Below, one piece after another: positions 6,228-7,609 of a DNA stretch of 7,609 nt. The notes beneath the pieces are model-generated. The model was not told where the DNA came from. It searched no databases and saw only the letters and a program-made list of their open reading frames with translations. This DNA is from Bacteroidales bacterium (GTDB lineage: Bacteria; Bacteroidota; Bacteroidia; Bacteroidales; UBA932). The translations under genes and the position numbers were made by a program. The stretch is from assembly GCA_017472115.1 (NCBI GenBank), contig JAFUQW010000115.1, forward strand, positions 1-7,609. Reading direction: 5' to 3'. Each line of letters starts with the position of its first letter. The stretch's first letter is position 1.

Positions 6228-6435
6228 GTCATTAAAGTCCGTTAATGGTTAATCTTTTATCGAGCGCTCACTGATAAAGACGCATTAGGTGGTTTTTTGT
6301 TAATGCTTTTGGGGAGATTGTGAGTGCTGAGGCTTGTGGTGGTGATTGGTAACTGTCAGATGTCCAGTTGTTTGAATAGATTGGCTCGCCGTTCCTCGCC
6401 GCCGCAGCCACGTCGTCTTTCCGCCGCGCTATCCC
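6228..6435. other. 208-base intergenic region upstream of the sigma-factor operon
   Basis: No convincing gene is present on either strand. On the minus strand I see an ECF-like promoter (6279-6301), an imperfect inverted repeat just downstream of it (TTTTATC at 6255-6261 with GATAAAG at 6273-6279, enclosing the 8-base palindrome GAGCGCTC at 6262-6269), and three copies of GTTAAT in plus-strand reading at 6241-6246, 6248-6253 and 6299-6304. No recognisable terminator for the GH115 gene is seen, and no TAnnTTTG promoter reads toward the operon. The stretch at about 6380-6435 is GC-rich and otherwise featureless. Confidence 0.6.
6279..6301 (-). promoter_or_regulatory. Candidate ECF-type promoter of the DUF4252-sigma operon
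   Basis: Read on the minus strand, AAC at 6301-6299 (within TTAAC) is followed after 16 bases by CGTC at 6282-6279. AAC and CGTC with about 16-17 bases between them is the general form of promoters used by ECF sigma factors, and the site would place the RNA start about 45 bases before the ATG at 6227. No housekeeping-type TAnnTTTG element is seen, which fits autoregulation. The motifs are short, so a chance match is possible. Confidence 0.4.
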
Positions 6436-7609
6436 TCATCGCACCAGAATCTCCTGCAGGACGATGCCGGGGTCTAAAAAATATATGCGGATCTTCTGTC
6501 GGCCGGTCAGACCTGGAGGAAGGGTGACTTTGCGGGAAGAATAACCCCGGAGGACATTCAGTCGCCATTCTGCAGTGAAATCGTCTGCATGGATAGAGAA
6601 TACATGAGGCTCTTCTGAACCGATCTGCACTGCGTATCTGGCATCCCGTCCTTCATATACATGCAGGGTTGGAAGTGTGCGGATCTCTACGGCGCTGTCT
6701 GTCTCAAGCAGTTCGACTTCATATTCCACGAAAGGTGCATCTGAAACCTCATACGACGGCGTGTCGAATGTCCGGACCATGACTCCATCGGAATATCCCA
6801 GCCCCTCGACGCAGATCACGCTTTCATCCTTTCTACGGCAGAAATCGGAAGCGGCGACATGCAGCCTTGCCTCTTCAGCGAAAGGCGGCCATATACCCAT
6901 GTATATCCGGTCAATCCTTGTTCCGGACCGTAAACCGTTAATCTTCAGCATGTTTTCTCCCTTCTTCAGATGCAGGGTGCCTACCTTGCTCCACATCGGA
7001 CCTATAAACGGTGAATGCCAGACATTGTTGATTGGAGTTGCGGATGCGTCAAAGTCGTCAGTCCCCATGCTGACATGGCAGAACACATTGTCTATCGGAG
7101 CCTTTGAAAAATTCCGCACAGGAGAAACAGCCTCGATCCATAGAGGAATTTCACTGTCGGCCTCAGAAAACACAGAAACGCCTTGAGAGGACATGGCTTC
7201 GCCTACGGAGAGGAAACGCGATGAGGCGGAAGGAACAGCCGTCTCGGAAGTAAAATATGGAACATCAAGGGTCTCGGACCAATACTGATGGTAAGGCCTC
7301 CAGTTGAAGAATTCACGCCATTTCCCGTCGCATATATCCTCATTGTAAATCCTGGTCCATTCGTTGAGGTCATCGAACAATTCCCTCACACGGGCTCCGT
7401 CTTTCTCCGCTCCCGCAATATCCCTCTGGTCCGCGCGCACCATGCTTCTGCGTGCAACCAGCTGATACTCATTCAGAAGAGCCGCTCCACATATCGGATA
7501 CCTCACCAGTTCGAAATAGGCGTCTCTCAATCCGGAAGGTATCTGCGAGGCCAGTGATGTGGCCCGTCCGGCAAGTTCCTTCCATCTTGAAAGCCTGTCC
7601 TCGACCTGC
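6436..7609 (-). CDS. GH115 alpha-glucuronidase-like protein, C-terminal part (gene runs off the window)
   Basis: The 3' 390 codons of a larger gene; the frame is open to the window edge at 7608, so the true start and the catalytic domain lie outside. GH115 enzymes of this type remove (4-O-methyl-)glucuronic acid from xylan side chains. Seen in order: a helical domain (about 1-120) with YFELVRYPICGAALLNEY and W97...W110, matching the family's LYPVKASA-like helix and WQ-type segment; a beta-rich insert (about 150-246) ending in GTRIDRIYMGIWPP; and a GH115 C-terminal domain (about 248-390) with the PTLHV strand and the closing YFLDPGIVLQEILV, like the family's DPGVVLDKIVI ending. The insert resembles a carbohydrate-binding beta-sandwich. 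The TTG at 7530 is not a start. A signal peptide cannot be judged. The stop is 208 bases from the next operon. Confidence 0.85.
   Translation of the reverse strand, partial: QVEDRLSRWKELAGRATSLASQIPSGLRDAYFELVRYPICGAALLNEYQLVARRSMVRADQRDIAGAEKDGARVRELFDDLNEWTRIYNEDICDGKWREFFNWRPYHQYWSETLDVPYFTSETAVPSASSRFLSVGEAMSSQGVSVFSEADSEIPLWIEAVSPVRNFSKAPIDNVFCHVSMGTDDFDASATPINNVWHSPFIGPMWSKVGTLHLKKGENMLKINGLRSGTRIDRIYMGIWPPFAEEARLHVAASDFCRRKDESVICVEGLGYSDGVMVRTFDTPSYEVSDAPFVEYEVELLETDSAVEIRTLPTLHVYEGRDARYAVQIGSEEPHVFSIHADDFTAEWRLNVLRGYSSRKVTLPPGLTGRQKIRIYFLDPGIVLQEILVR

Noticed and set aside
6324..6527. A 67-codon plus-strand frame in the intergenic region
   Set aside because: It overlaps the end of the GH115 gene, is Arg/Ser-rich, has no motif and no promoter or ribosome-binding site.
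6677..7186. A 169-codon plus-strand frame opposite the GH115 gene
   Set aside because: Its Ser/Thr-rich translation has no domain features, and the opposite strand has clear GH115 motifs.
7528..7530. TTG as the start of the GH115-like gene
   Set aside because: The frame stays open to the window edge and the upstream residues continue the helical domain, so this is an internal leucine codon.

Overview
The window looks like a piece of a gut-type Bacteroidales (Bacteroidota) genome. Two promoter-like sites fit the Bacteroidetes TTTG / TAnnTTTG pattern. Ribosome-binding sites are weak or A-rich. Two DUF4252 proteins, an ECF sigma factor with a small one-pass membrane partner, and the C-terminal part of a GH115 xylan-type glycosidase are all typical of that group. 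I cannot name the genus from sequence alone. No rRNA, tRNA, CRISPR array, insertion sequence or attachment site was seen.

Plus strand, 22-4263. A complete aspS (aspartyl-tRNA synthetase) ends in a strong intrinsic terminator. A Bacteroidetes-type promoter then precedes a likely superoxide-detoxification operon: two-iron superoxide reductase (desulfoferrodoxin), a 58-residue winged-helix-like protein, and rubredoxin. Rubredoxin is the usual electron donor to superoxide reductase, so the three genes read as a sensor/electron donor/enzyme set for oxygen exposure in an anaerobe. After an AT-rich hairpin and a possible second promoter comes a two-gene unit: a DUF1349 (concanavalin A-like) lipoprotein and a hexapeptide-repeat acetyltransferase of the maltose/galactoside type, joined by an ATGA overlap.

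Minus strand, 7609-4279, convergent with the first block across a 15-base gap. The operon, in transcription order, is DUF4252 protein A, ECF sigma factor, one-pass membrane protein (probable anti-sigma factor), DUF4252 protein B. The first three genes overlap each other by 8 and 4 bases. Upstream of the first gene, a sequence resembling an ECF-type promoter (AAC, 16 bases, CGTC) could be the operon's own autoregulated promoter. Further upstream, entering from the right edge, is the 3' part of a GH115 alpha-glucuronidase-like gene with an extra beta-rich insert before its C-terminal domain.

The parts most worth a second look are the DUF4252/sigma/membrane-protein operon, which may be a cell-envelope signalling system with secreted proteins at both ends, and the tiny winged-helix protein inside the superoxide reductase operon. 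Most individual families are known. The novelty, if any, lies in the arrangement and the undescribed functions of DUF4252 and the 58-residue protein.
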